From Duganella guangzhouensis (GTDB lineage Bacteria; Pseudomonadota; Gammaproteobacteria; Burkholderiales; Burkholderiaceae_D), in NCBI RefSeq assembly GCF_009674535.1, contig NZ_WKJK01000005.1, positions 186,001 to 250,000 of the forward strand: 64,000 nt of DNA. Direction: 5' to 3'. A model generated the notes under the pieces. That model saw only the letters and a program-made list of their open reading frames with translations, did no database searches and was not told where the DNA came from. This document shows positions 50,195-59,400 of this stretch, piece by piece (within the stretch, counting starts at the first letter, position 1; every line of letters begins with the position of its first letter). Made by a program: the position numbers and the translations under genes.

Positions 50195-52477
50195 TTATTG
50201 TGGCGTCATTTCGGCCAGCGTGCGCGCCAGCTCCTGGTTCAGTTTTTCCAGTTGCGTCAGCATGACGCTCAGGTCGCCGGCATCGGCCAATTTCTCGATC
50301 TGGGCGCAGCGCGCGTGCAGCGCATCGGCGCCCAGGTAGGCGGCGCCGCCCATCAGGCGGTGCGCGGCCAGCGCGACGGCCGGGGCGTCGCCTTGTTCCA
50401 GTCCTTGCCGCGCCACCGCCAGCAGCCGCGGTCCCTCGACCAGGAAGGTAGAGCGCATGGCGCGATACAGCTTGTCGCCGCCGTCCGGCTGCGGGGCGGG
50501 CGCCGGTGGCAGCTGGGCGACTTCGAACATGGCGTCCAGATCGGCCAGCGCTGGCGCGCCGGTCGCCATCGCGCGCTGTTCGCCCACCAGCTGTTTGCCG
50601 CGCGCCAGCAGGGCGTCCAGATGGTGCGCGATCTCGGTGTGCAGATCGAGTTCATCGATCGGTTTGGCCAGGAAGCCGCTGGCGCCGGCATCCAGGAAGC
50701 GCTGCCGGTCCTCGGCGGTGGCGTTGGCGGTCAGCGCGATCACCGGCAGCCCGGCGTCGCGCACGCCGTCCAGGCCGGCGCGCAGGCGCTGCAACGCGGT
50801 CACGCCATCCATGCGCGGCATGCGGCCGTCCATGATGACCAGGTCGTAGTCGCGCGCGGCCAGCTCTTCCAGCGCCGCCAGGCCATCCTCAACGATGGTG
50901 ATATGGTGGCCCATCAGTTCCAGCAGTTCGCGCAGGATGATCTGGTTGGTGCTGCCATCTTCGGCGCACAGCACGGCCAGGCGGGCCGCATGCGGACGGC
51001 GCAATTCCTGCGTCTGCACCTGCACCGGCGATCCTTGCTGCAGCGGCAGGTAGACGCGGAACACGCTGCCCACACCGGGCTGGCTGCTGGCGTCGATGTG
51101 GCCGCCCATGGCGCCGACGATGTTCTTGCAGATCGCCAGGCCCAGCCCGGCGCCGCCGTATTTGCGCGCGGTGGCGGCGTCGGCCTGTTCGAATTTCTGG
51201 AACAGCCGCCCCAGCGCCTCGGCCTCGATGCCGATGCCGGTGTCGCGCACGGTCAGCACGATGCCTTGCTGCTCATGCGCCACCGCGCTGATGCGCACCT
51301 CGCCATGTTCGGTGAATTTGATGCCGTTGCCGACCAGATTGACCACCACCTGCCGCAGCCGGGTCGGATCGCCGCGCCACCAGGCCGGCAGCGCCGGATC
51401 GATGTCGGCGATCAGCGAAATGCCTTTGCCCTCGGCACGGTCGGCCAGCAGCCCCGTGACGTCGTGCAGCAGCGTGGAGAGGTCGAAGTCCAGCGTTTCC
51501 AGCGGCATCTTGCCGGCTTCCAGGCGCGAGAAATCGAGGATGTCGTTGATGATCTGCAGCAGCACTTCAGCGTTGCTGAGGCTGAGGCGCAGCTTGTCGC
51601 GGGTTTGCGCGGCCAGCGCGGCGTCTTTCAGCGCCGAGCGCAGCATGCCGATCACGCCGCCCAGCGGGGTGCGCACCTCGTGGCTGATCATGGCCAGGAA
51701 GTCGCTCTTCAACTGGTTGGAGACTTCGGCCGCGCGCTGCGCCGCCAGCGATTCGGCATAGCGCGCCTGCGAAGCGCGCAGGTCGGCTTCGCGCGCGTGC
51801 AGTGTGACGATCTGGGCTTCCAGCGTTTGCCGGTAGCGCGCCTCGTTTTCGGCGCTGCGCGCATGCATGGCGCGCTGGCGCGCCAGCACCCCGTCCAGGC
51901 CGTGCAGCAGATAGGTGCAGGACAGCGTCAGTATGCTGGACACCAGCAGGAAGTTCACGCTCAGAATGGTCCAGTGGGTCAGCGGGCTGACCGCCAGTGC
52001 GACCAGCCCGGTCTGAATGCCGCCGACGTAGCCGGCCAGGAACAGAGTGGCGGCGCACGCCACCAGCACCACGGTGGCGGCGCGATTGCCGATCAGCACC
52101 GTGCACAGCACCGGCACCGCCAGCAGATAGATTTGCGACACCGGCCCCAGCGAAAACAGCAGCATCAGCGCGATCAGATAGGCGATGCCGAGGATGACCA
52201 GGGCGCGCCAGTGATAGGCGATGTCGCGCCGGTAGTTGATCACGCCCACGCCGACCAGTCCGATGATATCGGTCACCACCATCGGCCATGAGCCCATGCG
52301 CGCGCTGCCCCACATGCTGGGCACGATGGCCAGCACGCCGAGCCAGAAGGCTACGGCGCACAGGCCGTCAATCAGGCGGTTGCGCCAGCCCTGCAGATCC
52401 TGATCGCCGTCGCCGAGCGGTTCCATCCGCCGGTACAGGGCGTCACGCAGGGCGCGGACCGGTAGGCTGTCTATCAA
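50195..52477 (-). CDS. Hybrid sensor histidine kinase (7TM-like, HisKA, REC, HPt)
   Basis: Membrane hybrid kinase (760 aa). Residues about 38-195 hold six or seven hydrophobic helices as sensor. A coiled coil (about 200-255) leads to HisKA with H266 ('FLAMISHEVRTPLGGVIGML') and the ATPase ('NLVGNGIKFTE', 'DTGIGIEAEALGRLF', 'GGAGLGLAICKNIV'). A receiver domain has D550 ('YDLVIMDGRMPRMDG'), and a C-terminal HPt has H706 ('AAHRLMGGAAYLG'). The full phosphorelay ends in HPt with no DNA-binding partner nearby; the REC-PAS protein at 48525 is the best local candidate acceptor. Confidence 0.93.
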   Translation of the reverse strand: MIDSLPVRALRDALYRRMEPLGDGDQDLQGWRNRLIDGLCAVAFWLGVLAIVPSMWGSARMGSWPMVVTDIIGLVGVGVINYRRDIAYHWRALVILGIAYLIALMLLFSLGPVSQIYLLAVPVLCTVLIGNRAATVVLVACAATLFLAGYVGGIQTGLVALAVSPLTHWTILSVNFLLVSSILTLSCTYLLHGLDGVLARQRAMHARSAENEARYRQTLEAQIVTLHAREADLRASQARYAESLAAQRAAEVSNQLKSDFLAMISHEVRTPLGGVIGMLRSALKDAALAAQTRDKLRLSLSNAEVLLQIINDILDFSRLEAGKMPLETLDFDLSTLLHDVTGLLADRAEGKGISLIADIDPALPAWWRGDPTRLRQVVVNLVGNGIKFTEHGEVRISAVAHEQQGIVLTVRDTGIGIEAEALGRLFQKFEQADAATARKYGGAGLGLAICKNIVGAMGGHIDASSQPGVGSVFRVYLPLQQGSPVQVQTQELRRPHAARLAVLCAEDGSTNQIILRELLELMGHHITIVEDGLAALEELAARDYDLVIMDGRMPRMDGVTALQRLRAGLDGVRDAGLPVIALTANATAEDRQRFLDAGASGFLAKPIDELDLHTEIAHHLDALLARGKQLVGEQRAMATGAPALADLDAMFEVAQLPPAPAPQPDGGDKLYRAMRSTFLVEGPRLLAVARQGLEQGDAPAVALAAHRLMGGAAYLGADALHARCAQIEKLADAGDLSVMLTQLEKLNQELARTLAEMTPQ

Positions 52478-52524
52478 GGGAGGCGCTCACTATTAAGTTG
52501 TCATCAGCGCACGATTCTACTACA

Positions 52525-52923
52525 TCATCCTATGCCCGCCAGCACTTTGCGCACCGCGCCATGCGCCATGACCAGCTCCGGGCCGTCATGCAACAACGCG
52601 TTGTATTTGGCGCGGAATTCCTGGTCGCCTTCTTCGCACGGACCGATCAACATTTCTAGTGCCTGACGGAAAGCTTTCGCCTCGTCGACGCTGATCGCTT
52701 GCTCGTCTTCCAGCCGTTCGTCCAGCTGCGCCATCAGGCCGGACAACTTTTGCAGCCAGGCGAATTGCGGGTGGTTGGTAATCAGCTGCAACTGTTCCAG
52801 CGGGCTGCCGACGGCGCCGAAATACTGGGTCTCCAGATGGATCAGTTGCTTGTGCAGATCGCGCAGCGCGCGATTCAGGGCGCTCAGCTGGGTGCGCAGG
52901 GTGGGGTCGTCTAAGGTAGTCAT
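52525..52923 (-). CDS. Conserved helical hypothetical protein
   Basis: Soluble helical protein (132 aa): 'LRTQLSALNRALRDLHKQLI', 'LQLITNHPQFAWLQKLSGLM', 'FRAKYNALLHDGPELVMAHG'. No membrane segment or signal. It lies 47 bases upstream of the hybrid kinase on the same strand and may be cotranscribed. I recall similar proteins as conserved proteobacterial unknowns; no function assigned. Confidence 0.75.
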   Translation of the reverse strand: MTTLDDPTLRTQLSALNRALRDLHKQLIHLETQYFGAVGSPLEQLQLITNHPQFAWLQKLSGLMAQLDERLEDEQAISVDEAKAFRQALEMLIGPCEEGDQEFRAKYNALLHDGPELVMAHGAVRKVLAGIG

Positions 52924-53036
52924 GGCCGCAGATTAGCAGAGGCAGGGTGAGTTCGCAGCCTATATTTAGATGAGTAGTTTTTACCCGGTGCGGCGCCTAA
53001 CATGATGCTTCCTTTTACACCACATGGAAACCCATC

Positions 53037-53723
53037 ATGAGCAACCCGAAATTAGAAGTCCTGACCCCGCAGAACAGCCAGCTGATCTTCATCGATCATC
53101 AGCCGCAGATGGCGTTTGGCGTGCAGTCGATCGACCGCCAGGTGTTGAAGAACAATACCGTGGCGCTGGCCAAGGCCGCCAAGGTGTTCAACATCCCGAC
53201 CACCATCACCACCGTCGAAACCGAAGCCTTCTCCGGCCACACCTATCCGGAACTGCTGGACGTATTCCCTGAAAAAGAAATCCTGGAACGTTCGTCGATG
53301 AACTCCTGGGACGACCAGAAAGTACGCGACGCGCTGAAAGCCAACGGCAAGAAAAAAGTTATCGTGGCCGGCCTGTGGACCGAAGTCTGCAACACCACCT
53401 TCGCCCTGTGCGCGATGCTGGAAGGCGATTACGAAATCTATATGGTCGCCGACGCCTCCGGCGGCACCTCGAAAGAAGCGCACGACCAGGCCATGGCGCG
53501 CATGGTACAAGCCGGCGTGGTGCCAGTGACCTGGCAACAAGTGCTGCTGGAATGGCAGCGCGACTGGGCACGCCGCGAGACCTACGATGGTGTGATGGCT
53601 ATCGTCAAGGAACACTCGGGCGCCTACGGCATGGGCGTCGACTACGCCTACACCATGGTGCACAAAGCGCCGGAACGCACCGCGAGTTCGCACAAGGTGC
53701 TGGCTGCCGTGCCAGCCAAGTAA
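53037..53723 (+). CDS. YcaC-family cysteine hydrolase
   Basis: Isochorismatase-fold hydrolase (228 aa) with complete catalytic residues: aspartate in 'QLIFIDHQPQMAFG' and cysteine in 'VIVAGLWTEVCNTTFALCAM'. It is followed by 'DASGGTSKEAHDQAMARMVQ', characteristic of YcaC. Codon use is strongly biased to preferred codons, suggesting high expression. It ends one base from the convergent response regulator stop. Confidence 0.93.
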   Translation: MSNPKLEVLTPQNSQLIFIDHQPQMAFGVQSIDRQVLKNNTVALAKAAKVFNIPTTITTVETEAFSGHTYPELLDVFPEKEILERSSMNSWDDQKVRDALKANGKKKVIVAGLWTEVCNTTFALCAMLEGDYEIYMVADASGGTSKEAHDQAMARMVQAGVVPVTWQQVLLEWQRDWARRETYDGVMAIVKEHSGAYGMGVDYAYTMVHKAPERTASSHKVLAAVPAK

Positions 53724-54347
53724 TCAGAACACGCTGAGCAGGCCGCGCCGTGCCGCCACTGTGGCGGCCTCGGTGCGGCTGGCCACGTTGAGCTTGGCCA
53801 GGATGTTATTGACGTGGAATTTAACGGTGCCGACCTCGATGTCGGCGCTGCGCGCAATCATCTTGTTGCTCTTGCCGCTGGCCAGGTGGGCGAGAATGTC
53901 TAGCTCGCGGCGCGACAACTGGCTGCTGGCCTGCCGCTCGGCCAGCTTGACGGCCACCGCCGCTGGCAGGTACAGCTGGCCGCTGGCCACGGTGCGCAGG
54001 CAATCGGCCAGTTGGGCCGGCTCGCCGTCCTTCAGCAGATAGGCTTTGGCGCCGGCGCGCAGGCCGCGATACACGTCCTCGTCACCCTGGTAGGTGGTGA
54101 GGATGACGATGCTGGCGCTGGCGTCCTCGGCGCGGATTTGTTCGATGGCGTCAACGCCGTTCAGGCCCGGCATGCTGAGGTCGAGTATCGCGACTTGCGG
54201 CCGGTGCTGGCGATACAGCGCCACCGCTTGCAAGCCGTCGCTGGCCTGAGCCACCACGCGGAATTCCGGCATGGTGGCCAGCAGCGCGGTCAGGCCGGCC
54301 AGGATCAGGGGGTGATCGTCCGCGATCAGGATCGTGATGGGGTCCAT
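53724..54347 (-). CDS. LuxR/NarL-type response regulator
   Basis: Response regulator (207 aa). ATG 54347 (MDPITILIADDHPLILAG) has AGGAG upstream. D56 ('QVAILDLSMPGLNG') is the acceptor, lysine in 'KAYLLKDGEP'. The helix-turn-helix is 'LSRRELDILAHLASGKSNKM' and 'VGTVKFHVNNILAKL'. Its start lies inside the 3' end of the partner kinase gene (22-base overlap), so the pair is coupled. The receiver and output closely resemble the partial regulator at the right edge (63523). Confidence 0.93.
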   Translation of the reverse strand: MDPITILIADDHPLILAGLTALLATMPEFRVVAQASDGLQAVALYRQHRPQVAILDLSMPGLNGVDAIEQIRAEDASASIVILTTYQGDEDVYRGLRAGAKAYLLKDGEPAQLADCLRTVASGQLYLPAAVAVKLAERQASSQLSRRELDILAHLASGKSNKMIARSADIEVGTVKFHVNNILAKLNVASRTEAATVAARRGLLSVF

Positions 54348-55066
54348 AAGGTGTACTCCTTGAAACTGAGATGAAAAACGGTGCCGTGCGGCTGGGCTGT
54401 GGTGGCCCAAAGCCGCCCGCCATGGGCCTGGACGATGTTGTGGCAGATCGTCAGGCCCATGCCGGTACCGCCCGGCTTGGTGGAGAACAGCGGGTCGAAG
54501 ATGCGTTCGGCCAGTTCCGGCGCGATGCCGGCGCCGTTGTCGGTCACGCTGATGTGCAGCGCATCCTCCATCAGCATCGAACGCAGCGCCAGCGTGCGCT
54601 CGCGGCCGTGCACCGCGTGCAGCGCGTCGATGCCGTTTTGCAGCAGGTTCATGATGACCTGCATCAGCTGAACCTGGTCGGCATACAGTTGATGCCGCGC
54701 CAGGCCGAATTCCTCGCTGACACGGATCTCGTGCTGGCGCAGCTCGCCGCGCAGCAGTTGCAACACATCGCGCAGCATGTCATCCACAAAAAAGGTTGAG
54801 CGCTCCGGCTCGGCCTGGCACGTCATGCCGTGCAGGCTGCGTACCATGCCGGTGGCGGCGCGGCTGGCCTGCAGCACCACCCTTAAGGCGACGCGGGCCT
54901 GCTCCAGACGGGGTGGATCTTGCTCCAGCCAATGCAGGCCGGCCTGCGCGTTAAGCGTGATGGCCGCCAGCGGCTGCTTGACTTCATGAGCGATCGACGC
55001 GGCAAACTCGCCCAGCGCATTGATGCGCGCGGGCCGCAGGTCGGGGAGGGGCGGGGTGCGGGCCAT
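54326..55066 (-). CDS. Soluble histidine kinase without sensor domain
   Basis: Short kinase (246 aa) that is only HisKA plus ATPase. H27 lies in 'ALGEFAASIAHEVKQPLAAI'. The ATPase shows 'VIMNLLQNGIDALH', 'VTDNGAGIAPELAERIFDPL' and 'KPGGTGMGLTICHNIVQAHG'. No membrane helix or PAS domain is seen, although most relatives carry PAS domains N-terminally. It may be a trimmed gene or depend on another protein for sensing. Pairs with the overlapping LuxR-type regulator. Confidence 0.9.
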   Translation of the reverse strand: MARTPPLPDLRPARINALGEFAASIAHEVKQPLAAITLNAQAGLHWLEQDPPRLEQARVALRVVLQASRAATGMVRSLHGMTCQAEPERSTFFVDDMLRDVLQLLRGELRQHEIRVSEEFGLARHQLYADQVQLMQVIMNLLQNGIDALHAVHGRERTLALRSMLMEDALHISVTDNGAGIAPELAERIFDPLFSTKPGGTGMGLTICHNIVQAHGGRLWATTAQPHGTVFHLSFKEYTLWTPSRS

Positions 55067-55182
55067 ACTGCATATCCTTCGATGGTGTGATACGCATCAT
55101 GCAGCAAGGCCCGGCTGGGGAAAATACGGCAGATTTGCAATAAGCGGCTTACCCTATCGGGTTAGTCGCCGCTCACCGCCAT

Positions 55183-56025
55183 TTACGACTGCAGGAAGGC
55201 CAGCAGATCGGCGTTCAGCTTATCCTTGTGGGTGGTAGGCAGGCCGTGCGGCGCGCCTTCGTAGATCAGCAGCGTGGCGTTTTTGACCAGCTTGGCGGCG
55301 GCCTTGCCGGCAGCGTCGATCGGCACGATCTGGTCGTCGTCGCCGTGCACGATCAGGGTCGGCACATCGATCTTTTTCAGGTCTTCGGTGAAGTCGGTTT
55401 CCGAGAATTGCTTGATGCAGTCGTAGGCGTTCTTGATGCCGCACTGCATGCCTTGTAGCCAGAAGGTATTGCGCACGCCTTCCGATTCCTTGGCGCCCGG
55501 ACGGTTGTAGCCGTAGAACGGAATGGTCAGATCCTTGAAGAACTGGGAACGGTCCTTCAGCACGCCTTCGCGGATGCCATCGAACACCGACAGCGGCAGG
55601 CCGCCCGGATTGCTGTCCGACTGGACCATCTGCGGCGGCACCGCGCCCACCAGCACCGCTTTCTTGACGCGCGCGCTGCCGTGACGGCCGATGTAACGCG
55701 CCACCTCGCCACCGCCGGTGGAGTGGCCTACCAGCGTGGCTTCCTTGATGTCGAGCGCGTTGAGCAGGGTGGCCAGGTCGTCGGCGTAGGTATCCATGTC
55801 ATTGCCATTCCATGGCTGGCTGGACAGGCCGTGACCGCGACGGTCATGGGCGATCACGCGGTAGCCTTTGCTGGCCAGGAAGATCATCTGATCTTCCCAG
55901 GCGTCGCCTTGCAGTGGCCAGCCGTGGCTGAACACCACCGCCGGGCCAGTGCCCCAATCTTTGAAGTGAATGCGGGTGCCATCTTCCACGATGACGCTGT
56001 CGACCGATAATTTGCTGTTGGACAT
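55183..56025 (-). CDS. Alpha/beta hydrolase, non-haem chloroperoxidase-like
   Basis: Serine hydrolase (280 aa). '[20 protein letters not shown]', nucleophile S102 in '[16 protein letters not shown]', acid in '[10 protein letters not shown]', histidine in '[12 protein letters not shown]'. Fits the cofactor-free haloperoxidase/esterase group. Ribosome site CAGGAG. Preferred-codon rich. Single gene unit divergent from nothing obvious; physiological substrate unknown. Confidence 0.93.
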   Translation of the reverse strand: MSNSKLSVDSVIVEDGTRIHFKDWGTGPAVVFSHGWPLQGDAWEDQMIFLASKGYRVIAHDRRGHGLSSQPWNGNDMDTYADDLATLLNALDIKEATLVGHSTGGGEVARYIGRHGSARVKKAVLVGAVPPQMVQSDSNPGGLPLSVFDGIREGVLKDRSQFFKDLTIPFYGYNRPGAKESEGVRNTFWLQGMQCGIKNAYDCIKQFSETDFTEDLKKIDVPTLIVHGDDDQIVPIDAAGKAAAKLVKNATLLIYEGAPHGLPTTHKDKLNADLLAFLQS

Positions 56026-56113
56026 GCGAGGCTCCTGTGAGTGAATGAATGCTGCGTCTCACAGTGTAAGCAGCGCACGCTTGCGTGGCGCCCTCCAAAA
56101 GGCCACCCACCTC

Positions 56114-57076
56114 TTAGGGGAGAGGTACGGCCGACTCGTCATAGTTAAGCGGCAGCCATTCATATTCGCCCTGGTGCCGGCGGATATGGCCGAGGCCGGG
56201 GAAGGCGATATGCGCGGCGGCCACGATCAGGTGTTCGCTGGCGGCACGCTGCAGCAGGGCGGCGCGGGTGGCTTGCGCGTTCAGTTCGCTGCTGTCGTAC
56301 TTCAGGGTGGCGTCGGGATGCGTCAGCTGGATACCGGCGACGTGGACGATATCGCCCCAGATCAGCAATTGCTTGTCGCCGCTTTGCACCAGATAAGCGG
56401 CGTGGCCCGGCGTGTGACCGGGCGCCGGCATCGCCTCGATGCCGGCCTCCAGCGGCCCGTAGTCCTTGTAGGGCTGGAAGTGGCCGGCGGACTGGTACGG
56501 TGCGACGGCGGCCTGGGCGGCGTCAAAGAAGGACGACAGGAATTCCGGCGCTGTGGCCTTGTTGGCCGGCGTCAGCCAGTAATCGGCCTCGGCCTGCGAC
56601 AGCCGCAGCACGGCGTTGGGGAAGGCCGGCTTGCCCTGCGCCAGCACGCCGCCGGCATGGTCCTTGTGCAAATGCGTGATGTAGATTTCATCGACCTGCT
56701 CGGGCCGATAGCCGGCCGCGCGCAGATGTGTGATCAGCTTGCCGCAGCAATCGCCGTACAACGCGCCGGCGCCGCTGTCGACCAGAATCAGCTTGCTGCC
56801 GGTGTTGATCAGAAAAGCGTTGATCGAGCCCTGCAGCGGCAGCTTGAGGTCGACCGCCGCCAGATCCTGCAGAGCTTGTTGTTGGCTGATGTTGGTCATC
56901 ACCGTATCGACTGGGAACGGATGGGTGCCGTCAGACAGCGCGGTAATTTCAAACTGGCCCAGCATGACGCGGTAATAGCCGGGCGCCTGACTGTGCGCCA
57001 TCGGCGCGGCGGCGTGGGCGAGCGTGGCGCAGCTCAGCGTCAGGGCAGCGATCAAATGGCGAAAAGAAGGGGACAT
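56114..57076 (-). CDS. Secreted metallo-beta-lactamase-fold hydrolase
   Basis: Exported zinc hydrolase (320 aa). Signal peptide MSPSFRHLIAALTLSCATLA, cleaved after AHA. Metal motif 'IYITHLHKDHAGGVLAQG' (HxHxDH with K inserted as in lactonase/sulfatase-like MBL proteins), then 'PAPGHTPGHAAYLV' and 'LLIWGDIVHVAGIQLTHPD'. Possible lactonase; a periplasmic lactonase could quench acyl-homoserine lactones, but this is only one option. CAGGAG ribosome site. Confidence 0.92.
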   Translation of the reverse strand: MSPSFRHLIAALTLSCATLAHAAAPMAHSQAPGYYRVMLGQFEITALSDGTHPFPVDTVMTNISQQQALQDLAAVDLKLPLQGSINAFLINTGSKLILVDSGAGALYGDCCGKLITHLRAAGYRPEQVDEIYITHLHKDHAGGVLAQGKPAFPNAVLRLSQAEADYWLTPANKATAPEFLSSFFDAAQAAVAPYQSAGHFQPYKDYGPLEAGIEAMPAPGHTPGHAAYLVQSGDKQLLIWGDIVHVAGIQLTHPDATLKYDSSELNAQATRAALLQRAASEHLIVAAAHIAFPGLGHIRRHQGEYEWLPLNYDESAVPLP

Positions 57077-57148
57077 GCGGAACTCCTGTGGTTAAACTCA
57101 AGCTGTGGATACTAGCCGCCGTCCCGTCAGCTCGCCTCTATCTTAAGC

Positions 57149-59392
57149 CTAGTCTGGTTTGATGCCCATTTCGCTGAAGTCCCGATCCACCAGCGGCGCC
57201 TTGGCGCGTGCTGCCCGTAAGTCGGCATCGCCGCCAGTGAGGTCACCCAGTTTGCGTTTGGCCAGGCCACGGCCGAACAGCGAAGCGGCGTAAGTCTGCT
57301 TGCGGATGGCCGCGTCATAGGCGTTGATGGCGTCACGATATCGCCCCATGCGCAGCAGCACCAGGCCGCGGCTGTCCAATGCCGCCGCGTAGACCGGGTC
57401 CGCTTGCAGCGCCGCGTCGCACAACGACAGCGCGGTGGAGAGCGACGTGTTGCGCGTGACCAACCGCCAACAGAGATTGTTCAAGTCCGTAGCCGTGACG
57501 GCCAGTTTGCGCGCATGCTCGTAGTCGCCCCGGGCCAGTGTGTCAGCGCCGCTACGGGTGTAGGCGATGCCGCGCATGACCAACACGGCGGCGCGCAGCT
57601 CGTCGTCCAGTTTGGCGTCATTGAGGGCTTTGCTGAGCAGACTGGCGGCGGCGCTAGCGTTGCCTTCGTCGAGTTCTAGGTCGGCCATCGCATTGATGGC
57701 TTGCACTGATTGCGGCGCCAACGCCAGCGCGCTGGTCAGGTCGGCACGCCGGTCCTGTCGGTCCTTAAGCTGCGCACGGAGCAGGTACAAATCGGCGTCC
57801 GGTGCGGCGACGACGCCGCGCGTGAGGACGGCGATCGCATCCTGACGCTGGCCGAAGTTGAGATAGGCACGCGCGGCGGAGGCGTAGGCGTCGCTGTTGT
57901 CCGGCAAGGCGGCCAGCATGGCTTCGGCGCGTTTATACGCTTCGTCACGGCGGTCACGCTGTACGGCCACCTGCAGTGGCAGCCGGTATGGCCCGATGCC
58001 GTAATTGGGATCTAGTTTCAACAGGTGGTCGGCCTCGGCCACGGCCTGGTCATAGTCGCCGTGGTTGGCGTACGCAACGGCGCGCTGCATCATCGTGAAC
58101 GGATGCTCCGGTTCCAACTGCCGCGAGCGGGTGTAAGCGTCGATGGCATCGGCGTAGAGTCCGCGTTTGTTGGCCACCACGCCGCGCGCTCGGAACAGCA
58201 GGGCGTTGGCGCCATTCAGCTCGGCCGACAGGTCCAGCTCTGTCTGGGCGAGGTCCAGTTGGTTATTCCAGGCGTAGGCGATAGCGCGCCACGCATGGGG
58301 ACTGGCATTTTGCGGATCGAGCTGTGAGGCGCGGCCGAAATGGTTGATGGCGTTGTTGTACTCGCCGTGGCCGAGAGCTTTGGTGCCGCGCTCGATATGC
58401 TCGGCGGCGGTTTCCAGCGGTGGCGGCGGGATGCTGGCTTTGGGGGCAACGGCGTCATGCCCACAGGACGCCAGCCGCATGATGAGCATAAAGCCGATGA
58501 TCACCGTCCATAAAGCGCTGAATTTACTGCTGGCACGGGGATCGTCCGAGGCGCGACGGAGGCCGAGGCTGGCCATCTTGCGCCGCCAGAGTGGCAATGC
58601 TTCGACGGCTTCGCGCCAGCGGTTGATGTTGGTGGCGCTGGTGACGATCGCCAGCCAGTGTGGATAACGGGCCTCCACTATGTTGATGCGCGGGGCGTCA
58701 GCCACCAGTTGATGGGTGTCCGGCAGGCTGGCATCGCGCAGCCGGGCGATGACCCGCCCTTGTTCGTAGCGGACTTCGTCTGGTTGTCGATCGAAGATCT
58801 CGCGTTCGTCGATGGCGGTATCGAGCACGAAGCCGGGATAGCCGAATCGTTGCAGACGGCGGCGGTCAACGCTCCAGCCGAACATCTCGGTGGCGGCCGG
58901 CAGCAGCGCTTCGTGGCCGGGTTGCCAGCCGCCGGCCAGCAGGATGGCGATGCGCCGCTCGAAGCCTTCACGCGCGGCGATGCTGAACAGACGCGGGTCA
59001 TTCAGCGCGTAATGGATGGCTTGCCGCCACGGGTGAGGAGAGCTGGTATCACCATCGGCCAGCGTCCGGCAGTGGTCATGGAACTGCGTGAATAATGCGT
59101 CTACCAGCTCATTCTCGTCGACGCCGCCGGATGGTTCGGCGATCGGGTCCTCTGCGGGCGGGGCAACAATGTCCAGCGCTGGGGCGCTGACTTGTACTGT
59201 ATCGTCATCGCGCTGGCGAGCCCATTGCAGCGCGGTGTCATAGGCTTCGCGCAGGGTCTGGAAGCTCTCCGGATCGGCCTCTTGGTCGATCTGTTTGAGC
59301 TCGCGCGCATAGGCGCGGCGGATGGCGCGTTCGTCGGCATCGGTGCGCAGGCCGAGGCGGGTCAGGAAGGACAGGGATTCGGCGTGGTCCAT
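57149..59392 (-). CDS. J-like domain, membrane, TPR protein (DjlB/DjlC-like), copy 2
   Basis: Probable membrane partner of the HscC chaperone (747 aa). Residues 5-60 resemble a J domain ('[20 protein letters not shown]' then '[12 protein letters not shown]'), but the HPD tripeptide position reads DQE ('LKQIDQEADPES'). Middle part about 90-270 is paralogous to copy 1. One membrane helix near 295-312 ('ALWTVIIGFMLIMRLASCG') precedes about eleven TPR repeats ('AAEHIERGTKALGHGEYNNA', 'NAWRAIAYAWNNQ'-type). Eight bases after copy 1, last in the operon. Confidence 0.85.
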   Translation of the reverse strand: MDHAESLSFLTRLGLRTDADERAIRRAYARELKQIDQEADPESFQTLREAYDTALQWARQRDDDTVQVSAPALDIVAPPAEDPIAEPSGGVDENELVDALFTQFHDHCRTLADGDTSSPHPWRQAIHYALNDPRLFSIAAREGFERRIAILLAGGWQPGHEALLPAATEMFGWSVDRRRLQRFGYPGFVLDTAIDEREIFDRQPDEVRYEQGRVIARLRDASLPDTHQLVADAPRINIVEARYPHWLAIVTSATNINRWREAVEALPLWRRKMASLGLRRASDDPRASSKFSALWTVIIGFMLIMRLASCGHDAVAPKASIPPPPLETAAEHIERGTKALGHGEYNNAINHFGRASQLDPQNASPHAWRAIAYAWNNQLDLAQTELDLSAELNGANALLFRARGVVANKRGLYADAIDAYTRSRQLEPEHPFTMMQRAVAYANHGDYDQAVAEADHLLKLDPNYGIGPYRLPLQVAVQRDRRDEAYKRAEAMLAALPDNSDAYASAARAYLNFGQRQDAIAVLTRGVVAAPDADLYLLRAQLKDRQDRRADLTSALALAPQSVQAINAMADLELDEGNASAAASLLSKALNDAKLDDELRAAVLVMRGIAYTRSGADTLARGDYEHARKLAVTATDLNNLCWRLVTRNTSLSTALSLCDAALQADPVYAAALDSRGLVLLRMGRYRDAINAYDAAIRKQTYAASLFGRGLAKRKLGDLTGGDADLRAARAKAPLVDRDFSEMGIKPD

Positions 59393-59400
59393 ATTGTGAC

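Noticed and set aside
50198..52291. 697-codon open frame antisense to the hybrid kinase
   Set aside because: Shadow of a GC-rich gene; no recognisable domain, biased to RQHAG residues.
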